Origin: Propionibacteriaceae bacterium | Lineage (GTDB): Bacteria > Actinomycetota > Actinomycetes > Propionibacteriales > Propionibacteriaceae | Assembly: GCA_030538315.1 (NCBI GenBank) | Contig: JAUNUF010000021.1 | Coordinates: 1 to 33,244, forward strand | DNA length: 33,244 nucleotides | Reading direction: 5' to 3' | Part shown: positions 7,841 through 14,375 of the stretch, piece after piece | Position numbering within the stretch: position 1 is the stretch's first letter | How the letters are laid out: each line of letters starts with the position of its first letter | Program-made: the position numbers and the translations under genes | Notes under the pieces: generated by a model | Told to the model about the DNA's origin: nothing | The model's database searches: none | What the model saw: only the letters and a program-made list of their open reading frames with translations

Positions 7841-9741
7841 TCCACTTCCTCTTCCGAGGGCTCCTGCTCCGCGCGCTCGCGCCGAACTGTCGAGATCCGC
7901 CACGCAGTGCCGCCCAACACCACTGCACCCGAGACGAGGATGATGATCCAGCCGACGCGCCCAAGATCCGTGGCTGTGATCTCAATGGATTCGCTGCCAC
8001 GCAGGTCCATGCCCTCCGCTGTGACGAGGCGTGGATGCACCAACGCGACCCCGTTGGCGGAGGCTTCCGGGGTGATGATGATGGTCGCGCTGCCCCGCGC
8101 CGGGATGTGCACCGGGTCGACGGCGGGGACGCGGATGCGTTGGGGCGCGTCGGAGTCGAACTCGACGCCCACGGTGACCGGCACGTCGAGCCCATTGGAC
8201 AGGGTGGCCGGGAATTCGTTGACGCGGGCGCCCATCACGTAGCTGGCGGCGGTGCGCAGGGTGATGAGGCCCAGGTCGATATCCGGGGGCGACGCGGCGG
8301 TGGCGTAGTTGATGGCAGCAGATTCGGTGGTGAACCACGTGGAGTAGGAGGCGGCACCGATCGCCGCCTGGTGGTAGGCCGGCGCATCCGGGGTGAGATC
8401 CGCGAGCAGAGCGGCGTTGGCCGCCTCCGCCTTGAGCGCCTGGGCCAGATTGGTGAGGGGCGTGGGCGGTGTGGTCTCGTTCCAGCGCAAAGGCTCCGAC
8501 GGGGTGGTTGCCGCGGGCACATGGTGGCGGTGGGGCGCCAGCGGATCGTCTGTTGCGGCTGCCGCTGGGGTGTCGATCACGTAGAGGAGGGGGCGTGGGG
8601 CGAGCAGCTCGTCGGCGATCCGGCGCGCCAGTTGCACGCCGTCGGGCAGCACACTGACCGATCCTTGTGGGGCGGCCGTGAGGACGCGAGGCTGGCCCGA
8701 GCTGGCACCTGTGGCGTTGCGCACCACCACCGTGTCGAACTCGCCTAGCTCTGCCACCAGTGCGCGGCCGGCGCCGTCGAGCACCGCCACCAACGGGAGC
8801 TCCACCAACGCTTCGGGCACCGCCTCTCGCGCCCAGGCGAGCACCGTGGCGCGCTGACCAGTGGCGTCCGCCCGCACCAGATCCGGGTTGCCGAACGGCA
8901 ACCGCCACAGCCGGCCGGCCTCCGCCAGGGCGTCCACTCGCTCCACCCAGCGCAGGGCCACGCCGCTGCCCTCACGCGGTTCACCGGCGACGGTGTGCTC
9001 GCTGCTCAGCCAGCGTGCGGCCTGGTAGAGGGCTGGGTCGACGGCGGCTATCACCCCGGGGCGTTCCGCCGAGGTGAGGAGGGTTTCGAGGCGGTGGGTG
9101 AGGTCGTCTGAGAGGGCATCGGTGAGGAAGGAGCCGTCTGGGAGCCAGGACGGAGGCGCGCTCAGCAGCACCAACGCGCTGGACGCCGCCGGCTTCGCGG
9201 TGGCCGCCGTCGGAATCTCGGCGCGGCCCACCACCATGTTCGATCCGCCCTCGGGAATGCCACGCACGTGCACGCCCAGGAGGTAGACAGCGTCGTCCTG
9301 GGGGAGCGGCGGTTGGTGCGCCGAGGCCGTGGTGAGCTCGCGGACGGTGGCGCGCACGTGGAATTCGGCGCGCTCGCCGGGGCCGAATGCGTCGTCGCGC
9401 GTGAGCGTGTGGAGGTTGCCGGCGGCCTCCTCGAAGAGCCGGGCACCCAGCGGCAGTTCCCTGCTGAGGCTCAGCAGTTGCTCCTGGCTGGTGATGGGCA
9501 CGGGGGCGCGCCAGAAGTGCACGTTGACGTAGCGGATGGGGGTGGTGGACACGTTGGTGAGGGTGCCGTGCAGCTCGATGACCTGACCCGGATCCGCCAG
9601 GTTGATGGCCGGGGTGGAGATGCTGGTGATCTCCACGTCGAGGTAATCCGTGCGGGCCTGTGCCACGCTCGGGACGGTCAGCACGCCGGCCGCCAGCAGT
9701 ACCGCTGCCAGCAGGGCACGCAGCATCCGACCGACCATCAC
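7837..9741 (-). CDS. Secreted, membrane-anchored DUF6049 family protein
   Basis: A 634-residue protein with an N-terminal signal peptide (hydrophobic LLAAVLLAAGVLTVP ending SVAQA, about residues 1-29), a long extracytoplasmic part, and a C-terminal membrane helix (about 595-617) with a short charged tail ending EEEVD. This gene lies upstream of the MurJ-pseudokinase gene in many actinobacteria (Rv3909 beside Rv3910), which suggests a cell-envelope role. Its molecular function is unknown to me. The start is GTG at 9741 or the ATG directly after it; an ATG at 9726 is also possible. Only four bases separate it from the upstream kinase gene, and its stop overlaps the murJ start, so the three genes should be co-transcribed. 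Confidence 0.85.
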   Translation of the reverse strand: MMVGRMLRALLAAVLLAAGVLTVPSVAQARTDYLDVEITSISTPAINLADPGQVIELHGTLTNVSTTPIRYVNVHFWRAPVPITSQEQLLSLSRELPLGARLFEEAAGNLHTLTRDDAFGPGERAEFHVRATVRELTTASAHQPPLPQDDAVYLLGVHVRGIPEGGSNMVVGRAEIPTAATAKPAASSALVLLSAPPSWLPDGSFLTDALSDDLTHRLETLLTSAERPGVIAAVDPALYQAARWLSSEHTVAGEPREGSGVALRWVERVDALAEAGRLWRLPFGNPDLVRADATGQRATVLAWAREAVPEALVELPLVAVLDGAGRALVAELGEFDTVVVRNATGASSGQPRVLTAAPQGSVSVLPDGVQLARRIADELLAPRPLLYVIDTPAAAATDDPLAPHRHHVPAATTPSEPLRWNETTPPTPLTNLAQALKAEAANAALLADLTPDAPAYHQAAIGAASYSTWFTTESAAINYATAASPPDIDLGLITLRTAASYVMGARVNEFPATLSNGLDVPVTVGVEFDSDAPQRIRVPAVDPVHIPARGSATIIITPEASANGVALVHPRLVTAEGMDLRGSESIEITATDLGRVGWIIILVSGAVVLGGTAWRISTVRRERAEQEPSEEEVD

Positions 9742-9745
9742 CCAC

Positions 9746-10672
9746 TCATGGTAGTCGGGCGAGGGGGAGATTCTGGCGGGCGCGCGCGCCGAGGCGGCTT
9801 CCGGTCAGGCCTTCCACGTGGGCGGCCGCCGCTGCGAGTGCGTGCCGCAGCCACTGCGTCGGATCGGCTGAGGAGAGGCGGCCCCAGGCCAGCCCGGCCA
9901 CGAAGGTGTCGCCGGCCATGACGGACTGGATGGGTCGGCTGACGGGCAGGCTGGCCGTTCCGCGTTCTGTTGCCACGCCCCGGGCTCCGAGCGACACCAG
10001 CGGCAGCTGGGTACCAGCCTCAGCCAGCACCTCCAGCGCGACGGCGACCCGCTCCGCCGGATCCGCCGCGGCCACTCTGGGGATGGCCAGGATCTCCTCG
10101 TCGTTGGGCTTGAACGCCAACACGCCCGGCACCTTCAGGGCCTCGAGCAGCGCGTCCTTCTGGGCGTCGACGATCACCTCGGCGCCCCTCTCCAGCACCG
10201 CGCGGGCGAGATCCGCCCACGTCGTGGCGGGAAGTCCGGTGGGGGTGGAGCCGTTGAGGGTGACGATGTCGCCGGGTTGCACATCCGCCAGCACGGTGTC
10301 GATCAGCGGCGCCACGTCGTCGGGCCCGCTGAGCTGGTAGCCCTGCGCCATGAAGTGTGCCGCCACCTTCTCGCCGGCTGCGTCGATGAGCGTGAGGTTG
10401 TGCCGCGTGCCGCCCGCCACCGAGACAAGGCGATGCGCGATGCCCTCGGCTGTCAGGCGCCGCGAGTAATCGGCCTTGTCATCTGCACCGATGAGGGCGT
10501 AGGCGGTGGTGGGCACACCCAGCGCGACGGCGGCCCGGGCACACGAGATGCCCTTGCCTGAGCAGACGGATTGGAAGGCGTGCATGGGGGCGACGCCGCC
10601 CCAGACTGGATCACCGACGGTGAAGTAGTCGTCGTAACCGGTGTTGAGGGTGACCGTGCGCAGCGTCCGCAT
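9746..10672 (-). CDS. PfkB-family sugar (phosphate) kinase
   Basis: A 308-residue cytosolic kinase resembling 1-phosphofructokinase and tagatose-6-phosphate kinase. The N-terminus TVTLNTGYDDYF and the SGKGISCARAAVALG segment (about 33-50) are typical of that branch. The second PfkB signature, AGDTFVAGL (about 263-271), carries the catalytic Asp. The glycine usual before AGD in GAGD is Met here (VMAGD). The sugar substrate cannot be read from the sequence. It is the first gene of the pfkB-DUF6049-murJ unit, an unusual place since a MutT-type hydrolase often sits there in other actinobacteria. The start is ATG at 10672, six bases after a TACGCT -10 box. Confidence 0.88.
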   Translation of the reverse strand: MRTLRTVTLNTGYDDYFTVGDPVWGGVAPMHAFQSVCSGKGISCARAAVALGVPTTAYALIGADDKADYSRRLTAEGIAHRLVSVAGGTRHNLTLIDAAGEKVAAHFMAQGYQLSGPDDVAPLIDTVLADVQPGDIVTLNGSTPTGLPATTWADLARAVLERGAEVIVDAQKDALLEALKVPGVLAFKPNDEEILAIPRVAAADPAERVAVALEVLAEAGTQLPLVSLGARGVATERGTASLPVSRPIQSVMAGDTFVAGLAWGRLSSADPTQWLRHALAAAAAHVEGLTGSRLGARARQNLPLARLP

Positions 10673-10678
10673 GCAGCC

Positions 10679-10702
10679 AGCGTAGGGGCTGGGCTCGAGC
10701 CC
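10679..10702 (-). promoter_or_regulatory. Predicted pfkB promoter with palindrome
   Basis: On the minus strand TACGCT (10679-10684) lies 6 bases before the ATG of the kinase gene, the leaderless pattern. The perfect 12-base palindrome GGGCTCGAGCCC (10691-10702) lies between the -10 box and the expected -35 position. It could be an operator, or a terminator for nearby transcription. The rest of the gap up to 10774 shows nothing recognisable. Confidence 0.4.
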
Positions 10703-10774
10703 TGGGCTGCTCGATGGGGTCTCGGCGTATCAGGACGACATCACCGAGCCGCTGCCGTAGCAGCTGGCCCACGT

Positions 10775-11164
10775 CTACTTGGGTGGTGGCAGAGTGCAGT
10801 CCGGCGCGGCAGCGATGAGCCTTTGGTCGAGGGTGAGGAGGCTGCATCCCACCGTCCTGGCCAACACGACATACATCGCATCGTATGCCGTCAAGTTGTG
10901 ACGCAGCGCGTGCACTTGTGGCAGGAGGGCGACCATGTCGAGCTGCTCGACACCAAGTTCCTCGAAATCCCGGAACGTCTGCAAGGCCTCAGCTTCAGTG
11001 ATGTGGCCGCCAAGGGACCAGCCGCGGATGACGGAGGAGAATTCGGCGGTCAGGTGCTGGGGGGCGATGAGGGCGTGATCCCCAAGAGCGGCGACAACCG
11101 CGCTTCCTCGCGGGGTTCGTAGCAGGAGTTCGGCGACAGCGGAGGCGTCCAGAACCAGGGTCAT
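10775..11164 (-). CDS. vapC: PIN-domain toxin (VapC/FitB type)
   Basis: A 129-residue predicted endoribonuclease of a type II toxin-antitoxin pair. The four acidic residues of the PIN active site are visible: D6 in LVLDASAVAELL, E41 in TAEFSS, D95 in AYDAMYV and D113 in LTLDQRL. Length is normal for the family. Its ATG overlaps the antitoxin stop as ATGA, giving the standard antitoxin-first translational coupling. The RNA target is unknown. Confidence 0.9.
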   Translation of the reverse strand: MTLVLDASAVAELLLRTPRGSAVVAALGDHALIAPQHLTAEFSSVIRGWSLGGHITEAEALQTFRDFEELGVEQLDMVALLPQVHALRHNLTAYDAMYVVLARTVGCSLLTLDQRLIAAAPDCTLPPPK

Positions 11165-11385
11165 GAGGCGGGGCGCTGTGACTCGAGGACGATCTCTGCT
11201 GGCGGTAGTTCCCGCTCTGGTCTGGCAGCGATTCTCGCCAGAAGTTCGGCACGGCTCGGCCGCTCAGCGATCTTCTGAAGCTCATCCAGAAGGAAGTCGC
11301 TCAGGGATCGGCCGTCCAACGCAGCCTTCGCCTTGAGTGCGCGGCTCGTCTCCTCCGGAACGTTGCGGACTTGGATCGTTGTCAT
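11161..11385 (-). CDS. FitA-type ribbon-helix-helix antitoxin
   Basis: A 74-residue partner of the PIN toxin. The N-terminal half (TIQVRNVPEETSRALKAKAA) is a ribbon-helix-helix DNA-binding fold of the FitA/Arc type. The SLSDFLLDEL helix follows, and the tail is the likely toxin-binding part. I chose the ATG at 11385 because the fold begins directly after it; a longer frame adds only MAYASC-like residues from the operator region. No Shine-Dalgarno sequence is present and a TATGCT box lies 6 bases upstream, so the message is probably leaderless. It should repress its own operon through the palindrome just upstream. Confidence 0.88.
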   Translation of the reverse strand: MTTIQVRNVPEETSRALKAKAALDGRSLSDFLLDELQKIAERPSRAELLARIAARPERELPPAEIVLESQRPAS

Positions 11386-11391
11386 GCAAGA

Positions 11392-11417
11392 AGCATACGC
11401 CACATGCAGTGTGCATG
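11392..11417 (-). promoter_or_regulatory. Promoter and candidate operator of toxin-antitoxin pair
   Basis: TATGCT (11392-11397, minus strand) lies 6 bases before the antitoxin ATG. Just upstream is a perfect inverted repeat, CATGCA-GTG-TGCATG (11403-11417), placed between -10 and -35. A ribbon-helix-helix antitoxin bound there would block the promoter. Confidence 0.6.
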
Positions 11418-11456
11418 CGTCGGATGTGCCGGATCCCTTCGCATGGATTCGCAGCG

Positions 11457-11462
11457 TAGAGT
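11457..11462 (+). promoter_or_regulatory. Predicted -10 box of ABC transporter gene
   Basis: TAGAGT lies exactly 6 bases before the GTG at 11469 and no Shine-Dalgarno sequence is visible, fitting a leaderless GTG start. Confidence 0.5.
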
Positions 11463-11468
11463 GCAGCC

Positions 11469-13271
11469 GTGCGTAGCATCCTTCGGATCATGGCCACTGC
11501 TCGCGAACTGTGGCCCTTGTACCTCAGCATCGTGGTGGGCGCCCTCCTTGTGTCGGCCACGGCCCTGCTGACCCCGTTCGTCATTGGCCGGGCCACCGAC
11601 ACCGTCGTTTCCATCGCCTCCGGGCAGGGCGGCGACTGGACCGACCTCGTGTGGTTCGCCGTCGTGCTGCTGGTGATCGCGCTGGCGAACTCGCTGCTGA
11701 CCAACATCTCGGGCTACTTCGGCGACCAGATGTCGGTGCGGCTGCGCGCCATCCTCTCGGGCCGCTACTTCCACAAGCTGCTGCGCCTCCCGCAGCGCTA
11801 CTACGACAACGAGCTCACCGGCAAGATCGTCAGCCGGCTGAACCGCTCCATCACGTCGATCACGGATTTCCTGCAGACCTTCGCCAACAGCTTCTTCCCC
11901 ACCGTCATCACGCTGCTGGCGGTGCTGGTGATCACCGCGTTCTATTCGCCGTGGCTGTCTGTGCTGCTGATCGTCATCTACCCGATCTTCGTGTGGCTGA
12001 CCGCGCTGACGTCGCGCAAGTGGCAGGTGTGGGAGAAGAAGAAGAACGACCACTACGACATCGCCGGCGGCCGCTTCGCCGAGGTCATCGGCCAGATGCG
12101 CGTGGTGAAGTCCTTCGTCGCGGAGAAGCGCGAGCTGGACGGCTTCAACGACCACTACGACGAGACGCTCACCCTCACCAAGAGCCAGTCCGCCTTCTGG
12201 CACCGGATGGATTTCTGGCGCCGCGGTGCGCTGGATCTGGTGTTCTTCGGCGTCTACGCCATCATCTTCGTGCAGGCCGCCCGCGGCGACTACACGGTCG
12301 GCGCCATGGTGCTGCTCATCCAACTCACCGCGATGGCGCGCATGCCCGTCACCTCCATGAGCTACTGGGTGGACCTCACGCAGCGTGCCGTGGTGGGCAG
12401 CCAGGAGTACTTCAAGGTGATGGCTGAGATCGACGAGCCCAACAACGCGCTCGAGGCCGCCCCCACCGCTGAGGTGAAGTGGACCGACGATGACCCAGTC
12501 ATCGCGTTCGACAACGTGGATTTCGGCTACAGCGACGCCAACGGCGCCCTGGTGCTGAAGGACATCGACCTGCACATCAACCGCGGCGAGAAGGTCGCGT
12601 TCGTCGGTGAATCCGGCGGCGGCAAGACCACGTTGGTCAACCTCATCATGAAGCTCTACCCGGCCACCGCCGGCGAGATCCGCGTCCACGGCCAATCCGT
12701 CCGTGATGTGCCGACGGTGGCGCTGCGCCGCGAGATCGGCGTGGTGTTCCAGGATTCCAACCTCTTCTCCGGCACCATCCGCGAGAACATGGAGTACGGA
12801 CATCCTGGGGCCACCGACGAGGAACTCACCGCTGCCGCAACGCGCGCCAACGCGATGAGCTTCATCTCCAAGCTGGAGAAGGGCTTCGACACCGAGATCG
12901 GCGAGCGCGGCATCAAGCTCTCCGGCGGCCAGAAGCAGCGCCTCTCCGTGGCGCGTGCGCTGCTGAAGGACGCCCCCATCCTGATCTTGGACGAGGCCAC
13001 GTCGTCGCTGGACACCAAGGCCGAGCGCGCCGTGCAAGCAGGGCTTGAGGAGTTGATGGAGGGGCGCACCACGTTGATCATCGCCCACAGGCTCTCCACC
13101 ATCGCCTCGGTTGACCGGATCGTCACGCTGAAGGACGGCCGCATCGACGAGGTGGGTTCACCGGCCGAGCTCGCTCGCACCGGAGGCATCTACGCCGAGC
13201 TGCTGGCGCTGCAAGGCTCCGAGAACAAGGCCGACAAGGCCCGCCTGCTGGCCTACGACATCACCCAGTAA
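11469..13271 (+). CDS. ABC exporter, fused permease and ATPase
   Basis: A 600-residue half-transporter of the MsbA/LmrA multidrug type that would act as a dimer in the membrane. About six membrane helices occupy residues 15-310. The ATPase domain (about 345-585) has Walker A GESGGGKTT (about 384-392), the ABC signature LSGGQKQR, Walker B ILILDEATSSLD and the switch histidine in IIAHRLST. It stands alone, with a divergent toxin-antitoxin pair behind it and a strong hairpin after its stop, so there is no partner half-transporter. The substrate is unknown. The GTG at 11469 fits the leaderless promoter; an ATG seven codons later is an alternative start. Confidence 0.92.
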   Translation: MRSILRIMATARELWPLYLSIVVGALLVSATALLTPFVIGRATDTVVSIASGQGGDWTDLVWFAVVLLVIALANSLLTNISGYFGDQMSVRLRAILSGRYFHKLLRLPQRYYDNELTGKIVSRLNRSITSITDFLQTFANSFFPTVITLLAVLVITAFYSPWLSVLLIVIYPIFVWLTALTSRKWQVWEKKKNDHYDIAGGRFAEVIGQMRVVKSFVAEKRELDGFNDHYDETLTLTKSQSAFWHRMDFWRRGALDLVFFGVYAIIFVQAARGDYTVGAMVLLIQLTAMARMPVTSMSYWVDLTQRAVVGSQEYFKVMAEIDEPNNALEAAPTAEVKWTDDDPVIAFDNVDFGYSDANGALVLKDIDLHINRGEKVAFVGESGGGKTTLVNLIMKLYPATAGEIRVHGQSVRDVPTVALRREIGVVFQDSNLFSGTIRENMEYGHPGATDEELTAAATRANAMSFISKLEKGFDTEIGERGIKLSGGQKQRLSVARALLKDAPILILDEATSSLDTKAERAVQAGLEELMEGRTTLIIAHRLSTIASVDRIVTLKDGRIDEVGSPAELARTGGIYAELLALQGSENKADKARLLAYDITQ

Positions 13272-13289
13272 CGAAGCGTCGAGCTTCAT

Positions 13290-13344
13290 GGGGTGAAAAC
13301 GAGCAGATAGCCCCGTATACCGGCTATCTGCACGAAATCACCCC
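13290..13344. terminator. Bidirectional terminator hairpin
   Basis: GGGGTGA...GCAGATAGCC (13290-13312) pairs with GGCTATCTGC...TCACCCC (13322-13344) at 19 of 23 positions with a short loop. It lies between the convergent ABC transporter and Crp/Fnr genes. A small GAAGC/GCTTC hairpin at 13273-13287 precedes it. Confidence 0.75.
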
Positions 13345-13345
13345 C

Positions 13346-14029
13346 TCAACTTTCGGTGGAACGGTCGATGAGGGCGTCGATGTCGAGCAGCACGATGCCG
13401 CGGCGGCCGTGCAGGCTGAGCACGCCGTCGTCGACGAACTCGCGCAGCTTGCGGCTGAGCGTCTCCGGCGTGGTGCCCAGGTGCGAGGCCACGTCCTTCT
13501 TGGCCATGGGCAACTCCACCTCCAGGCCCGCAGGCGTGGAGTGCGATGGGAGATCCAGCAGGTAGGCGGCCAGGCGTGCCGCGACGTCGGTGCCGCTCAT
13601 CGCCGCCAGCATCCGCTCCGCGTTGGCCAGCCGCTCGGACTGGACCTGCAGCATCCGCACCGCGATCCCGGGGTAGCGGGCCACGAGGGCGGAGAGGTCG
13701 TCGTGATCAAAGGTGCACATCGACGCCTCGGTGTCGGCGTAGGCGTAATGGTTGGGGCGGCGGCCCAGCACGAAGGCGTCCTCGCCCAATACGTCACCCA
13801 CACCCAGTACCCGCACCACGTGCTCGCGCCCGGATTCCAGCAGATGAACCACCCGGACGCGGCCGGTGTGCACGACGAACAGGCGGCGGGATGAGTCGCC
13901 GGCGGCGACCACCTGGTCGCCGGCGTCGAAGTGGAGGGGTCGCGCGAAGTTGGCCACCTCCAACTGTTGCTTGTGATCAAGGCCCTTGAAGATGGGAACC
14001 AGGGAAACGCAGGTATCGCCGCTTGACAT
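13346..14029 (-). CDS. Crp/Fnr regulator with FLP-like cysteine pair
   Basis: A 227-residue transcription regulator. The cyclic-nucleotide-type beta barrel spans about 10-120, then the long dimer helix and a C-terminal winged helix. The recognition helix TPETLSRKL carries the E-x-x-S-R set that FNR uses to read TTGA half-sites. The four-cysteine iron-sulfur set of FNR is missing. Only C7 and C105 are present, nearly the spacing of Cys5 and Cys102 that form the redox disulfide in Lactobacillus FLP. I infer a thiol-switch regulator. It diverges from an HMA protein and a metal ATPase, with two TTGA-N6-TCAA sites between them. A CATACT box 6 bases before the ATG suggests a leaderless message. Heme or nitric oxide sensing remains possible. 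Confidence 0.88.
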   Translation of the reverse strand: MSSGDTCVSLVPIFKGLDHKQQLEVANFARPLHFDAGDQVVAAGDSSRRLFVVHTGRVRVVHLLESGREHVVRVLGVGDVLGEDAFVLGRRPNHYAYADTEASMCTFDHDDLSALVARYPGIAVRMLQVQSERLANAERMLAAMSGTDVAARLAAYLLDLPSHSTPAGLEVELPMAKKDVASHLGTTPETLSRKLREFVDDGVLSLHGRRGIVLLDIDALIDRSTES

Positions 14030-14036
14030 GGCTCAA
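14023..14036. promoter_or_regulatory. FNR-type site over the regulator's start codon
   Basis: TTGACATGGCTCAA is an exact TTGA-N6-TCAA palindrome. The start codon of the minus-strand regulator (14029-14027) lies within it, so binding should block the leaderless promoter and give negative autoregulation. Confidence 0.7.
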
Positions 14037-14063
14037 GTATGCACCGTCCAGTCCAGGGGCGAG

Positions 14064-14077
14064 TTGATCTGCGTCAA
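14064..14077. promoter_or_regulatory. FNR-type site between divergent promoters
   Basis: TTGATCTGCGTCAA is a second exact TTGA-N6-TCAA site. Its centre (14070.5) lies 41 bases from the first site and at -41.5 from the predicted starts of both divergent transcripts (14112 and 14029), the classic class II activator position. Confidence 0.7.
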
Positions 14078-14099
14078 GGAATGAGTGGCGGATCGGACG

Positions 14100-14105
14100 T
14101 AGCTT
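14100..14105 (+). promoter_or_regulatory. Predicted -10 box of HMA-ATPase operon
   Basis: TAGCTT fits TANNNT and would place transcription start near 14112. Unlike most units here, the transcript has a leader and a ribosome binding site (GAAAGGA, 14124-14130) before the ATG at 14137. Confidence 0.55.
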
Positions 14106-14136
14106 GAGGGTGTCGAACAAACCGAAAGGACACATC

Positions 14137-14361
14137 ATGACCGCCACCAACACCATCCTCCGCGCCGAAGGCTTCAGCTGCCCCTCCTGCGTCACCAAGA
14201 TCGAGAAGGCCGTCGGCAAGCTGCCCGGCGTCTCCGACGTCAAGGTGCACTTCGCCTCCTCGCGCATCGAGACCAACCACGACCTTGAGAAGACCTCCGT
14301 CGACGACATCGTCGCCGCGGTCAAGAAGGTCGGCTACACCGCTCGTCCCTCGGCATTCTGA
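14137..14361 (+). CDS. Small HMA-domain metallochaperone
   Basis: A 74-residue single-domain heavy-metal-associated protein. The metal site is GFSCPSCVTKIE, with C15 and C18 as ligands. The rest shows the ferredoxin-like pattern ending in DIVAAVKKVGYTA. It lies 14 bases before the P1B ATPase gene, which has no metal-binding domain of its own, so the two probably work together in delivering or regulating metal. The usual Met-x-Cys-x-x-Cys of copper chaperones is Phe-Ser-Cys here, so the metal need not be copper. The ATG at 14137 has a good Shine-Dalgarno sequence; an upstream GTG-like frame extension would run into the promoter. Confidence 0.9.
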   Translation: MTATNTILRAEGFSCPSCVTKIEKAVGKLPGVSDVKVHFASSRIETNHDLEKTSVDDIVAAVKKVGYTARPSAF

Positions 14362-14375
14362 GAGGTAAGGACACC

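Noticed and set aside
7841-7903. N-terminal extension of murJ from an ATG at 7903
   Set aside because: It lies wholly inside the upstream DUF6049 gene; the TTG at 7840 with Shine-Dalgarno and stop overlap fits better.
10673-10774. Possible gene remnant between pfkB and the first toxin
   Set aside because: A short frame reads QLLRQRLGDVVLIRRDP but has no recognisable family or start; treated as non-coding.
11382-13088. Long minus-strand open frame opposite the ABC exporter
   Set aside because: Low-complexity His/Asp/Val-rich product antisense to a gene with intact Walker and signature motifs.
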